In this document: piece by piece, positions 48,533-61,800 of the stretch
How positions within the stretch are numbered: position 1 is the stretch's first letter
Layout of the letters: every line of letters starts with the position of its first letter
Assembly: GCA_037954235.1 (NCBI GenBank)
Contig: JBBMOA010000007.1
Location: forward strand, 24,234,957 to 24,298,956
Reading direction: 5' to 3'
Length of the DNA: 64,000 nt
From: Aulostomus chinensis
Taxonomy: Eukaryota > Chordata > Actinopteri > Syngnathiformes > Aulostomidae
Made by a program: the position numbers and the translations under genes
The notes under the pieces: model-generated
What the model was told of the DNA's origin: nothing
Seen by the model: only the letters and a program-made list of their open reading frames with translations
Databases searched by the model: none

Positions 48533-51362
48533 ATAAAGCAAATACCTGCACTGATTTCTTCATGATTCACTTCCAGCTTTGTACCGATACTGAAGGTCTG
48601 ACATGATAAAGCCATATTCATCAGCGAATGGTCACACCTCTACTCCGCCCAAATATTATTCTCGCACTGGAATAACTTGTCTAACTGTGTCCTGTTAGCC
48701 TTCATTTGTATTGACATTTCCAGTTCCCAGCAGCGCTTTGGCAGGTACAATATTATAATGGAGAGAAATGATGGCGAAAGATTCGACTAATGAAGCAGAA
48801 TTACCATTTAATAGCAGGTTAAGTTATGGGATATGTGTTCCGATCTGTCTCCACTCGCCTCTTCCTTCTTTGTTCTCCTCTCGTCATCACCAGAGATCTC
48901 AGAGGAGATAGAGAAACGGCACTCAGCGCTGACGGGCCGGAGGACGTGTTGCACGACACCCAGGTTAATTAAGTTTGAAATCGGGGAGATGATCAGCGGT
49001 GCTGCCACTCAAACTGCCAGCCTCCCTCCACTGCTGCGTCCCCGCTACTACCAAAAGTGTTTTTTGTCTGTCTGACAGCTCCAGACGTGTTTGTGATGCT
49101 CGACTGTGAGAGAATGAACATGTTACTTTGTGTGTGACTCTGAAAGAGAGACATTTAAAAAAAAAACAACAACAACAACAACAAAAACTAACATGTAGCT
49201 TGTACTCAAAATGAAAAAGATTCATTTATTTAAACCCCCCCCAAAAAGTTCATCGAAATGAGTCAATCGATCATTTTAAATTCATATTCAGGGATTTTGG
49301 ATGTCAGTCCTGACAAGCGCTGACAAGCAGAGCGCCATTCCCTCAATCTCACACAGAAACACAAATGTGCACACACCTGAATGCACAGTATTGGAAAACT
49401 TAGGGGGAAAAAAACACAGCGTCCCCAGATCCTGTCATGACTGCAGCCTTTTTTCAGACATAATTCCCAGGAGGTTGCTGTGAGGAGTTGGAGCTGCGGC
49501 GATTGTTGATGGATAGCTATTGGCATGAGCAGCACGTAGAGCACACACACTCACACACACCTGCAAAAAATGGACTTCCATGTTTTAGTGTAACGCTTTA
49601 AATGGAAAGCGCCATTTCACATAGTCACGGGAGAATCAAAACCTTCCACAGGTTGTATATGAGACACACGATTCGCGGCTGCACCTGCCGTCCTCACCTG
49701 ATGTATGGCGAGGAGTGGATTTTTGATGCAGGTTTGATTAATAGCTCGGCCCCCTCTCCTGATTACCGCTTCCAATCAAATGTGGACACACAAAAGGTCA
49801 GGGAATTAGCCCCCTGTTGCCTCAAAATAAGCTGCTTTAATCAGGTTGCAGATGGTCTGATAAGTGCCCGGGGGGTGGGGGGCGTTACTGGCTGAGCGTG
49901 TGGCGTCGCCGAGGTGTGTCAGCAATAGCAGCTGCACCTCGTCTCGAAAGGTGCCACGGTGTCTTTCATGTCAGGTGAGTGTGCTAACATTCTGTCACAT
50001 CCAGACGTCAGATGCGGTGGGGTAGCAGGGGCTAAACATCAAAGTGTTGGTTGGCGGCGAGCCAATTCAGATGGCACATTCTTGTAAAATAGCATGGACA
50101 CACACACACACACACACACCAGCCATGACCAGGTGACAAGCATCAAGTCGGAGTGTGAGATAGCGCAGATGTCTGCCAGTGAAGCCCACATTTCAGTCTC
50201 TTTATCTCTTGAGCCTTCTGCTGATAATTACAGCCGTCCCTTCGCTCGGCCGCAGTCACACCAAAGCTGCCAGTCTGTGCAGCTCCAGCCAGAGGAATTA
50301 TCACCCGGGTCATCGCGAAAACGGAGCACGCCAAGGTCAGGGCCTGTGTTCAATTTCACTTTTGATTCCAATCCACCTTACTTTCTCCTCTACCATTTAT
50401 CCACTCCTCCCTCCTGGCCCACCCACACGGTCACTGCTGACGTTGACTCCTGGGCTAACCTCTATTTCCAGGACAACCAGCGGCCTGACTCTCATTCATT
50501 TCCAATCCTGCCGAGTGGTGGGATGAATGGAAATTGACGACTCAATTTTTGGAATGAAACTCAAAAGGAGTCCTTTTACAATTGGCTCTCCCCTCATCTC
50601 CCCACACACCTCCCCCTGCTACTTGGGTGCCTGTCCCACCACCCGCCACTCGCTATCTCGGTCCTGGTCTGCTGAATACAGCCAATTTCTCCGCTTGTAC
50701 GGAGACGTGGGCGTGGTGGCGACCGCTTAAAATGCCCGGCAGCTCCCACCGACTCCTCTTCAGACACCTTTTCCTCCATGCCGCCGGCTCTCTTTCATCA
50801 CTAAACTGCCGTCAAATGAGCAAACATTTAAAACCAAAGGGTTCATTCTCGGCATTGCTCCCAGCTGGATGTTGGGTGGCAATTTAAAAATGATCTATGC
50901 AAATGTAATTTCACTGTGTGTCATCCAACACAGCCAGCTAATGAGTGAGCTTCTCCAGCCCAACTATAAATTAACAAGGCTAGATATAATAGCTAGATTA
51001 ATGTGTTTTTCTAGCACTTGCCTAATTGCCAGAAGACTCCGGTGGGGCTAGTGTGAGCTGCCTCATTTCTAACATGTGATGGAGTGAGTTAAGAGTGAGA
51101 GAGAGAGAGTGGAATAAACTGCATCAACTCTATTTATCATTTATATGAACTTTGCAGGCGCTCCTCTCGGTTTTATTAAAGTGAGTGCATGAGAAAAAGA
51201 AGGCGAAAGATTTTTCGTCCTGAGGGAACTTGTATTTACTTCGGCAGAAATTACAAGTATCAGTTGTTAGATTGAGTTTGGTGTGAAGGACAGCATTAGC
51301 CTCAGTCAGACTTCAGGAATTTATGAATGGGAAACAAATCCATAATTGGTCAGGGGGGCAAA

Positions 51363-51405
51363 TGTGTGTGTGTGTGTGTGTGTGTCTGTCTGTCTGTCTG
51401 TCTGT
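51363..51405. repeat. (TG)n(TGTC)n compound microsatellite
   Basis: A TG run merges into five TGTC/CTGT units. Confidence 0.95.
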
Positions 51406-53280
51406 GGATGGTGTATCTGGTAATGAGAAACAAGAGCTCAAGGCAGAGAGATGGAGAGAGAGAGAGAGAGAGAGTGAACATGCAAGATGGAGAGAAAAAG
51501 CAGCGTCAGAGGTAAAGTAGAGGATGAGTAATCATCCGTCTCAGCTGAAGGAAAAGAAGAAAAGAGTGACAAAGACAGAAAACAAGCTCCAGGATCTGTA
51601 AACCAAGGAGGAGGCCTTTTGTTTTGCCCCTCTCAACCGACTGTTCTTTTCGCTGAGGGTGAGAATGCTAATCCGCTGTGGAAAGGGGAGTTGGGAGGAT
51701 TTACTCTAAGTATCCTTATTAGAGGGAATTCACTGATATGGGGAGGAGTGGGTAACGGGTGAGGGGAGAAGGTAGAGGGCAGAATGAATAAGGAGGAAAA
51801 GGAGAGCAGCAGCAGAGGTGTAGTGAATACACTGTAGGTGCCATATGAATCTTTAATACAGGGCTTAATGGTGAGGGAGGGAAGAAGGGAGGAGCAGAGA
51901 ATATAAAGAGGAAAGGGAGAAGAATCTCCAAGGAGGCTACTGAGCCCCCCGTATCACAACACTCCTGATAAGTGGCAGCCTCCCAGGATCAAACCTAATT
52001 CTCCACAGCCTCCACGCCACCAGACTCCCTTTCAGATGAGGAAAGACGGTGGCAAAAAGGACAGACTTGCTTTTGTCTTCAAAAAACGAGCCCGATGTTC
52101 AGATAAAAAAAGGATAAGGGATCTTTCCAGGTGATACATTTCTTTGCCGCTTTTGTTAAACACATACTTTGCAGAAAGCTTTGCCATGGTACATTGTTTT
52201 AATTACATGCACAAGAGCCTAATTAGTTCTATCTGTTCCACCAGAGGCTAACGTGCACCCAATTAGACCCAAATCAAAAGGATGGTACAGTCAGGCAGGC
52301 GAAATGTGCGCTTCTTTGTTCTTCCACAGTATTCATCAAATAACAGAGCAGAGAGTCAGGACTGCGCTTCACTTGCCCAAGTTGCTGATGTCATGATCAC
52401 CCTTGCTATCTTTAAACTAATTAAATACATTTTTTTTCTCGTGAGTGCTGGAGCAGGTGGCTGCCTCAGTTGTCAGTGTCTCCATCTCGTCGCCCCGCTC
52501 ACTGATGATAATCGCCAGAGTGGAAAAATTACTTGTGCGACGATAAAGGCTAAACAACACAGCCCATTACAGTGGCATTCATGCAACAGTTTGTGTATTA
52601 ACAGTGGAAAATGATGGTTTTCATCATCCGATGGACCAGCTGGAACTCATAAAGAACAATGAGACGGGGGACTGACGGTCTGAAGACAAACAACCAGCAC
52701 TGCTTTTCCTGTGAAGAGCGGAAGCTATTCACTGATATTTCCATCTTAACGCTGCAGCTCTTGGTAACTAATTGTTAATCAGGCCCTCGGGGGAGATGAA
52801 ATATAGCCTCATGAGAAACATCTGACATTGGTGGGGGCTTGAGGCTAAAATTATTCAAGAACATCAACAAATTATTTCCCTAACGACATCGCGAACAATG
52901 AGTAAAACAGCAGTTCCACCACTTTGAATACACAACCACATCAAAGGGCTTCCACATCCCCAAAAGAACAGACTTTTTCTCCCCCTCTACAGTGGAAATC
53001 CCAGAAACATCCATCGCAGGTTCTTGCAAGAAATAATCCCCAACAATTGGCACAACAAGTCTCCACTCTTGTGCGAATAAACTGCATTTCAGAGAACACA
53101 TCCCGGTCTCCTGGGGCAGCACTACAGCAGAGTCGCAGGGAGACATTCAGCGCATGTGGTGTTTCATCTCTGTGCCCCCCCCCCCCCCCCAGTCCTGTAG
53201 TGTTTTCTCCAGCCGTGATTACAGCATATAGTACAGCAAGGTTGTCTCCACTTCAGGAGTAGACAACTTGTCTGGTCGGG

Positions 53281-53308
53281 TTTTTTTTTTTTTTTTTTTT
53301 TTTTTTTT
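53281..53308. repeat. T28 homopolymer
   Basis: Twenty-eight consecutive T, about 90 bp from a C16 run at 53175-53190. It could be an old reverse-strand retroposon tail but no body was recognised. Confidence 0.95.
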
Positions 53309-54166
53309 GAAGCAAGGTGAAGTATGCCCTGTTATCAAGTGCTGCTAATAAATATGTAGCTGCTCAGATGCACACGCTGGAGGAGGTAATGCTAATAATC
53401 AGAGGCATCTGGCGGAGCTGCTCCATTTCCCTGATTGGTTCTATTCTACCACGGCAGTAGACACACTAGGCTTACGGCCTAGCAATCCACATCCCGAATA
53501 GTCCCTGACAAGTCACATCTGAGCGGTGGGAGTCGAAGGATGGGTGGGGGGGGGCTTGTGATTGTTACCATGGTAATGCTAGACAAGAAATGAGGAGGTT
53601 AGATAGCATGGTGTGCGTGCAGCACTTGATAGCTGCGTGAGGCCACACGTGGGAGATATTCTGAGGGTTTATAATCACTGTCAGCCGGCAGCTGAAGTGG
53701 TCTGTGCACACATGTGTATTTATGTCTGAGTATTTGTGTGCATGTGTGTTTCAATCTTCCTGGGAAAGTCATCTGGCCTAAGCTTCCAACTGGCAGCAAA
53801 ATCCTAAAATCCTACCTACCAGCTTACTCATGAGTGACAATCTTCTCTCACCGGTCCCTTGTGGCTTCTTACTCTTAGAAGAAAGAGCAAGAATATGATG
53901 CCACCAAGAGATCATTGATGGTGGGAAGAATAAAATGGGGTTGCAGCACTCGGCACTGGCAGCACAATAAGCCAACACCTAACATTTTCTTCTTGTGTCG
54001 GGATCAATAACTGGTATACGCACCAACAGCAGTACTCAGTTACACAATCGTGCATCACCGATCAAATCCATGCCAGCCTGCTTTAGAAAACTAGAATTAT
54101 CACGTTGCAATTGCATGTTTGTCTGGAGTCCATAATAATGCGATAATGTATGTAGTGAAGACTAAA

Positions 54167-54659
54167 TGTCACGATCCCTGTCTTGTGTCTCTGGTTTTAG
54201 TTAAGTCAGTTCCTGTCTTATTTTGGAGTCTTGTCCTCTCTTCCTGTCCTCCCTCCTGTGATTGCCTTAAGTGTCTCACCTGGTTGATTGCACCACCTGT
54301 GCCCCGTTTACCTCCTTGTATTTAACCTCGGTGTTTTCCCGTGTTCGGTGTAGGGTCATTGTTGTTGTTTGTTGCTGTTAGTTGTTTTCAGTACGTGCTG
54401 TTGTCAGGTTTGGATGTCTCACAGTCTTGTCACTAGTCTTCAGTTCTCAGTCTCCGGTCTCAAGTCTCTGGCCTCTGGTCTCCAGTCTAAAGCCGCCAGT
54501 TTCTTCTCCGGTCTCAAGTCATCAACACAAGCCGCCTTCCTCAACTCATACAGCCTCAAGTCACAGTTCTCCACCTGTCTCAGCAATAAACCTCTTTTGT
54601 GCACCCTTCTATTCTCAGTCAGCTTCTGGGTCTACCTTCATCCACCATGTTCCATAACA
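54167..54659 (+). mobile_element. probable solo LTR (Ty3/gypsy-like)
   Basis: About 493 bp bounded by TG (tgtcacgatccctg) and CA (ccataaca). It has a TATA-like tgtatttaacc at about 54318 and an AATAAA at 54585-54590 followed by a T/C-rich stretch and 'cttctgggtctaccttcatc'. The order of TGTCACG start, TATA, polyA signal and 'tgggtc.acc' end is what I know from fish gypsy-type LTRs. No internal retroviral-like region or partner LTR is present, and no clear target duplication was seen. It could also be a retroposon 3' end. Confidence 0.45.
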
Positions 54660-54780
54660 CTTTAAATAAGATAAATTTTATTCATCCTGTACTCAAGAAA
54701 TTCTGTTGTCACAGCAGGGTGGGAGGAAAAAAGACTGAAAATAGTGTAAGGAAACTTAAATAAGATAAAAAGACAAGTTT

Positions 54781-54783
<3 letters not shown>

Positions 54784-54816
<33 letters not shown>
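54784..54816. repeat. (AT)16 microsatellite
   Basis: Pure AT dinucleotides, 33 bp. Confidence 0.95.
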
Positions 54817-54820
<4 letters not shown>

Positions 54821-56430
54821 AAGCATACAAAAATAATAAACCGGATAAGTATATACACTACTGCTTTGAAGGAATTTAATGAAAAAGTATCAAGTGCACC
54901 ATTTCTGGTCATGAATAATGGATTGGTGAGTGTTTTTTTTGTTTTTTTTTCTCAGATCATGATGAAGTTTAATGTTGCTTTTGTGTTTATCAAATGTCAG
55001 CACTTCATCGTTTTATCTTATTCCACATGAGTGTGAAATATTGTTATCATCAGCTGATTTGAGTTAAAGCCAAAAACACGTTTTAGGAACGAACAGCGAC
55101 CAAAATCAGTTCATCCATGTTTGTGGCCAAAATGAAGGCCTTCCATCAAGGCGTTACAGAAATATTGGCATAATAACTGGGCAATAAGGGAAAGACACTT
55201 CATCAATAACACCAAGAAAACTGCTCCAACAGAATACTGTAATGTTATCAAGGATGTCAATCTTTTTTCCCCAAAAAATTTTGAAGAGGAACCAATACTC
55301 ACTGCCCACAGTATCAATACCATCCATAACACTTGTACTTTTCCATATTAAACTGATAAAATTACCTTTGCCTTAACGATGCTCATTAACTCTGTGTCCT
55401 GCTGCATCATTTCATCGAGAGTGAAGTGTGCAGAAAGAGCGAGACACGTATATGTAGCTTGTAGCTAATGGCAGCCACCCCCAACCCCCCCCCGACAGCT
55501 ACCAGCAACAAATTTCAGGGAAACTGCCGATTAACTCCAGTTCACAAACTCAAACGCATCATCTGGTATACTGCACAAGTTCGTTATTCGCCGTATGCTC
55601 AGTAATGCACAAACACTTTAATCTGAGCAATAAACTTTTAATAAAATTCAAAACAGTTAATGTTTCAATTTGCCCCTGGTATCAGAAATGGGTTTGACAG
55701 TATTTTATTGAAGTTAGAAATTCTAGCATTGAGCAAACGCTGGAATACAGATCGTGTCATTTACGACTGCACACCGCAATGAAAGCACATTACAAATATG
55801 CTTAGTTTGATTGCGTGCTCGTGTTCCCTCTCTGGCTCAAACAGCACATCACACCAGACCATTGTGGAGGCGCTACAAGTGAAACAGCCAATCATTTAAC
55901 AGGTGAGTGCTCAGTTGCCCCATCGACTTGTGACAACAAATGATTCAACTATTCACCCCCCCCCCTTGATTTTTATTAAAACTATGTCATTAAAGACGAT
56001 CAATATTTTGTTGATATCAACTGAAATTTAAAAAAAAAAAAAAAGTATTCATGATTTTTCTGCTACATTACCTAACCCGAAAACATAATGCATCTGGCCA
56101 TGGCTGTCGCCAGCGAGGAGGCATTATACTAAAAACCTCATCATCATTTCGCTGTGGTATGCCCGTTCATTGAGTCGCTGCACTCACACACTGAATTTTC
56201 ATTAGGCAGCACTTAATAGAGACAGGCATGTTTATAGTTCCTCTCTCTTGGTGGGTTGGTTGTGTCGATTAGGCCGAGTTAATCTCTTTCACAATAAATA
56301 ACATTGATTACAAATGCTAAATGCTGAGCGAAGGGCGCAGAAGAGAAAGGGGTTGGCATGTGACGAGCACGCTGCAAACGGATGAGATAGGTTGGGAGTT
56401 TATCTGTGAAAGATGGTTTGAGAGACGGAG

Positions 56431-56434
<4 letters not shown>

Positions 56435-56470
<36 letters not shown>
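56435..56470. repeat. (TG)n microsatellite
   Basis: Thirty-six bp of pure TG. Confidence 0.95.
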
Positions 56471-56471
<1 letters not shown>

Positions 56472-57459
56472 TCTCGTTTAACAACACATGTGGGGTCGTT
56501 TAAAGGGCTGTTTGTGGTTTAAGACTTAGATTTAAGGTCGGTTTTAAAATCGGGGGAGGGTTAGGTGTTTAGCTGTAACATTTAAGCCATACATCATCCA
56601 AAAACTGTATTCTATCTCTCAAGTAAGCACAAATAGGTGTTGTGTGTACAAGAAGATGATTTTACCCTTTGTGTCTTCAGAAGTCAGAAATTTGAATCAA
56701 AGTAGATTAACCCTGAAGCTGATGGAGACCATCGCAACAGACTTGTAACACCAGCAAAACTGTACAAAACGTCAATTTACAAACTCTCAAGAGCAACGCG
56801 GGGAGTACAGTAGAGCAGTAGTAGTGGTTTTTTTCCGATGAAGTACCCTTTAAGGTACAAGTAGGGAGCTAGGGGACGATGTTCATAAGAGTCATGCATG
56901 CAATTTGGACTTACGGTCGTGTATTACATTCCCACGATGAAAAAACCTCCCTTTTCTGAATATAAAAATTAATCATCTCGTTGCTTCAGAAAAAAAAAGT
57001 GGATTTCTTTTTCATGGAACATTATCTCAGACTCAAAAAAAACCAGCCTGTTGTTCTGAATAAATAAGATAACTCTTAAAAACCTGTTACTATAAAGCAA
57101 TTTTGGAGGAGTGTTTATCAGGGTTCAGTCAGTAAGCAGCAGCAACCAAGGCTTCATGAGAGATTTGCAAATGCTCGTGGGACTTCGAGCTGCTTGCTGG
57201 ATTTCCACTTTTTTTGTTTTTAAGTTTTTTTCTCTCTTTTTCGAAATAAATTAAATCGCTTTCTAAAAACTGTTTTTCTTTAAATCTACTTCTTTTTTCT
57301 GTATTATGACATAATCAACTGCATATATGGGGTCAAGTTTAAATGGCTGTGGATAAAAACTTAGATTTCAGGTTGGTTTCAGGCAGGTTAAGGTTTAAGT
57401 CAAGAGTTGGAGAATCTGTGTGTATGACTGAATATTAATGATGTTCCCTAGGAAGACAG

Positions 57460-57494
<35 letters not shown>

Positions 57495-58711
57495 GAGACA
57501 GAGTAACCACAGTCATTCCTGTCAGGGTATCAGGTTCTCACTGAGTCATAATGTCAGACCACGAGCAGTCACAGTGAGCTTCGCTCTTCGTCTGTAACGT
57601 GCCGAGGGGGAAAGCGGGGCTGGCTCACATTTTCTTTGGCTGAGGTGAACATTAACAAAACAAATCAAACCAAACCTGTAATGACGCCGCCACTGAAAAT
57701 ATAAACGGCACTGCACACTTTGGGTGAAGAAGCCATTTCTCTCCAGACACAGTTCACCCGAGGGTCACAGTAGCGGAGACGAATTGTTCTCAGCTAAATC
57801 CAATCCCGCGCTGCTACAATAACTTCTTGACAGCAGGGAAAAGAGCCAGAATTATGCTCACGCTGTGCTAAAATGAGCTGTTTAGTTTTACCGTCTATAA
57901 GGGGGGGGGGGGGATCCCCTTTTATTAAATGCATCTTTAAAAAAACCTATACTTTCATTATTTGCTTTTTAAAAGGACAGTTGGTGTCTAGAATGAGAAG
58001 GAAAAACACCATGTTCTCAAGGGCAGTGACCTTGCTCAGCTTAAAAGATCTTTTCGGTGTTTGCTGCCTTGGTATGCTGTCTGGGTGTGTTTACAATGCA
58101 GCATGTTCAACATCACAAATCAGGGATTGCGTGGCTGTTGTCAGGGATTACCGGCCTGTCTGGGTTTTTCATTAAATTGCTGTATCGGAAAACAAAACCA
58201 AACAAACAAAACAACAACAAAAAAAGTCCCATCAGTCTTTTTGCGGAAAAGAACATCTCCCACATTAACACACAGATCCATATGGTTTTCTTTTATTCGA
58301 TCTACGATATAATGCTGCACTTCCTCATGAATAAATAAATAGTCTGACAGACCCTTTGGTGACAGAGACACACGAGCCTTTGTGTTTTCTACATTGACCC
58401 GGAGGAGGAAAACATAAATCAAGAAAAAGCTTACGATCACATGGTGGAATTCACATACAGTAAATTTTTTTTTTGAAGCCGTAATGTGTTAAATATTTAA
58501 GCTCTTTATCCTATATAGGGCTGCAGCGTGATTTTGTTTGACACCGTGGAGAGACGAATCCTCTTACTTTCGTCTTTATGAGGTCAGCAGTGGAAACGGA
58601 CAGAGTTCAGACAGATGGGGCCCGAGGGAATGAGGCAGGGAAAAAGAGATAAAAACGGGGAGGAGCATCAAAGCAGGCAAGGATGAAGGCTGGACAGGAA
58701 TTGAGAGCAAG

Positions 58712-58713
<2 letters not shown>

Positions 58714-58798
<85 letters not shown>
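58714..58798. repeat. (AT)n(AC)n compound microsatellite
   Basis: About 48 bp of AT with one AC interruption, running directly into about 36 bp of AC. In flanking 58800-58822 AT-rich alternation continues. Confidence 0.96.
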
Positions 58799-58801
<3 letters not shown>

Positions 58802-61800
58802 CTATATTATATACATATATAGCAGTATTGGCCCAGTTTTGCTCTAAACTCTCATTCAAACATGGTGGATGATGAGGGAAAAATGCATAAGATGTACGGG
58901 CTTGTCTAAATGTATCAGAAGTGACTTTTTCATAATGTTTACGTGTGTTTCAGTGTACACCATTTAAATTTCATCTGTGATATTGTAAAACAGCAGCATA
59001 TCACATTGTCAAAACAAATCCATGATTGCGATTCCCTACTAAGGAATTTGTCAATTTCCAGAATAAACCGATATCAGCAGTATACATTCAACAAATCTGG
59101 GTCATTCCTGTATTTATAGTTCAGCAGTAGAGCAGTAGCGCGAGTGCAGGTGTGACGTTTGTACCACAAACATTTCTTGACTGGATTTTCACAAGAAATG
59201 AGAAAATTAACTTTGGTTTTATTTCAGCTGAAATGACTTTAACATCCTTTACGAACTCGAGGAAGAAGAAAGCGTATCACGGAAGCCTGATGCTACTGTG
59301 TAAAAGGCATTTTCCAATGACCTGGCCTGCATGAGATCTCCATCAAAGTAAACCGGTTTGTTAGGAAACATGAGGGCAGCATGCGGAGTGTTACAGTAAG
59401 ACAGGAGTCCTTGCAGGATTCACCGGGTTCTGAAATGGAAATGGCAAAAACACCAAACAACTTTGTCACGTTGTCACCCCGGCGCCTGGTCAAACTGATA
59501 CAAGCAACACTTAAACGAAGACACGTGGAGGATTCCGATCTGTAGTGCGATGTAGAGTTTTTGGAGGATTTAGCCACAGAAAAGTCTCAATAAAGCAGCT
59601 CCAACCTCCAGTTACGCACTCAGCTTACATCCAAGTGTCGCATATCTGGTGGAGAAAACACTCAAAATATACGAAAGCTGATGTTCTGGTCTGTAAGGTT
59701 GTAATTTGGCCGGTTTTCTCTTCAGATTTCTCATCAGTCACAGACAACTTGAGTCCCACTTGGTAGCATCTGCTACAAGAAACATCTCCTCCTCAAGTGT
59801 GATGGACTGCACCATCTTCCTGATAACCGTCTGGCCCGTTAACTCTGCTGCCCCCTGAACTTGCATGTGGCCACTTCTCCCTGTCCAGGCCACTGGTCCT
59901 CTGTAAAAAATGACTAGACGCCAAGGGCTGTCTGAAGTGAAGCTTTGATAAAAAGTGCCTTTTTTTCCACTCCGCTGCTCAGATCTGCAGGAACCAGTCT
60001 GCTCCAGACACTGCCCCCCCCCCCTCCCAACCACTGCCACCACCTCCCCACATCTTTTAGAAATGAAGCAGGCAGGCAGAAGGGCTCCTGCGAGTCTCTC
60101 CATCCTCAGGGCATGAACACAACCCTGACAACCATCTCCTCCCTGCGACAAGCAATCCCCCTTCGCAGGCCTGTCCAAAGAAAAAGTGTTGATGCTAACA
60201 AAATGCGTGACAGCCACTTATGTTAACAGTCCAAGCACACAGAAGAGCGGCGTCTCTCTGTTTGAGGCTTGGTTTTATTTTCAATCACCCCTCTTACAAC
60301 ATCTGAACTTTGCAGTTTTAGCAGGGAGGACAGATGACAGCGAGCCAGACAGTTCCTCTATGTCAGGGGTTTGAAGTCTTTGTCCTGCTGAGAGGGATGG
60401 CCATGCAGGCTGGGACGGTCTAAAAAGATGTGGGACGAAACGCTAGTTTGGAAAAGAAAAAAGGGGGGATGGAGGGATCTACAAAAAAAGAGGCACATCA
60501 ATATCCTGTCATGGTTGCCTGGGTGAGCTACAGAGATGCTAGACAGTCAAGTTTACTTCCTGGCTTCACGCATTCCACAACAACAAGTCCAGCATACTTG
60601 AGAAGGAGGAAAAATCAGTTTACTACTCGACTGAGTAGACTAATCAGAGAGGGGAGTACCTGCTATTTTTTGTTTTTCGGAAGCTCCACAGGGGTTAGAA
60701 CAGAGCCTCTTCAGTTTATGAATGACCCGAAGGAAAAAATAGAAAATAGTCCGTTAAGGAGCAAAACACAAACAGATTTGGGGACAGAAATTGGAAGGTT
60801 ACAGGCAAGACTGAAGTGGAATTAATCACCTCTGCTTTGGTAAACACAGCTCAAGGAGGAGTAAATTGTTAAAAGTCGAAAGGCTTTTACAGATGGTCGG
60901 ATACTCATCACCCTGATTTCATTGTAAAACTAATCACTCCAGACAGAGGATGCTTAAAGACGGCCTGCATGTTTATTCTGCAGCGCCATTCTTTATCATT
61001 TAATATGTTGGAGGCTCCATCTGACCCTGCTGGCACCAGGGAGTGAACAGTAAATTCTCTTTTAATGCAAATAAATTGTCAAAGAGAGCTAAACACACTG
61101 TCATCGCGGTGAGGAGCGCAATGGCAGCTTCCATAGACCATTCCACTTCAGCCCTTTTAATGCATGTTAAGAGGATGGAACTGGCAAATTAAAATCCATA
61201 TCAATTACCTCTTATCTCCTGTGACTTGTAAGGACGGGCTGTGTTTTAAAAGGTGCTGCTATATTTCAGTCTGCTAACCAGGAAGCGCCTCATAATTCAC
61301 ACCTTGAAAAATATATGCATAGCTAGGTTGGGTGGTGATAGTAATGCAGGGGAATTTCTGTCCTTTGGGGCACAGCACCTGATGAGCAGCACACGTTGCA
61401 GTTGTACTTCACCATTAGCTAATAATAATCTCGGTGGATTCGTAAAAGTCAACAGATGTAGTCAATAAAACGTGCCTGTGCACTCAAACTTGACAAAAAA
61501 ATAAAAAAAATCATCACTGCAGCAACTCCAAAACGAAGCGATTGGATTTTGCTGAAATTTGTTTTCAGCTTTGAAACTGATGCCGAATCAGATCCAGAAA
61601 CACATTATTTCATGATATGTTTTTGATGGAAAGATATACTGATATGAAATTCTACAGCTGCACCGAGATCCTGCTCACCAGAGTGAGGAGCAAAGCTTTT
61701 GATTTACAACCTTCAGCTATGATCTTTGGACGTGACTTGAAGTAGAAGATTGGGGATCAGGATCAAGATCAGACCAGGAGCTCAAACATCCAGAGGAAGC

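Larger units (their letters stand above)
48533..54166. other. non-coding flank or intron, no gene seen
   Basis: Simple repeats: (CAA)n at about 49168-49184, (AC)n 50099-50120, (TG)n(TGTC)n 51363-51405, (GA)n at about 51456-51474, C16 at 53175-53190, T28 at 53281-53308. An octamer ATGCAAAT is at 50897-50904. No coding or RNA gene was found. Confidence 0.65.
54660..58713. other. non-coding flank or intron, no gene seen
   Basis: Simple repeats: (AT)n 54784-54816, (TG)n 56435-56470, (GT)n 57464-57490, A-run at about 56030-56044, G13 at 57901-57913. The rest is AT-rich and unassigned. Confidence 0.65.

Noticed and set aside
50094..50537. 147-codon open frame starting in a (CA)n repeat on the + strand
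   Set aside because: Begins with a poly-His/Thr simple-repeat translation, no domain, no splice partners.
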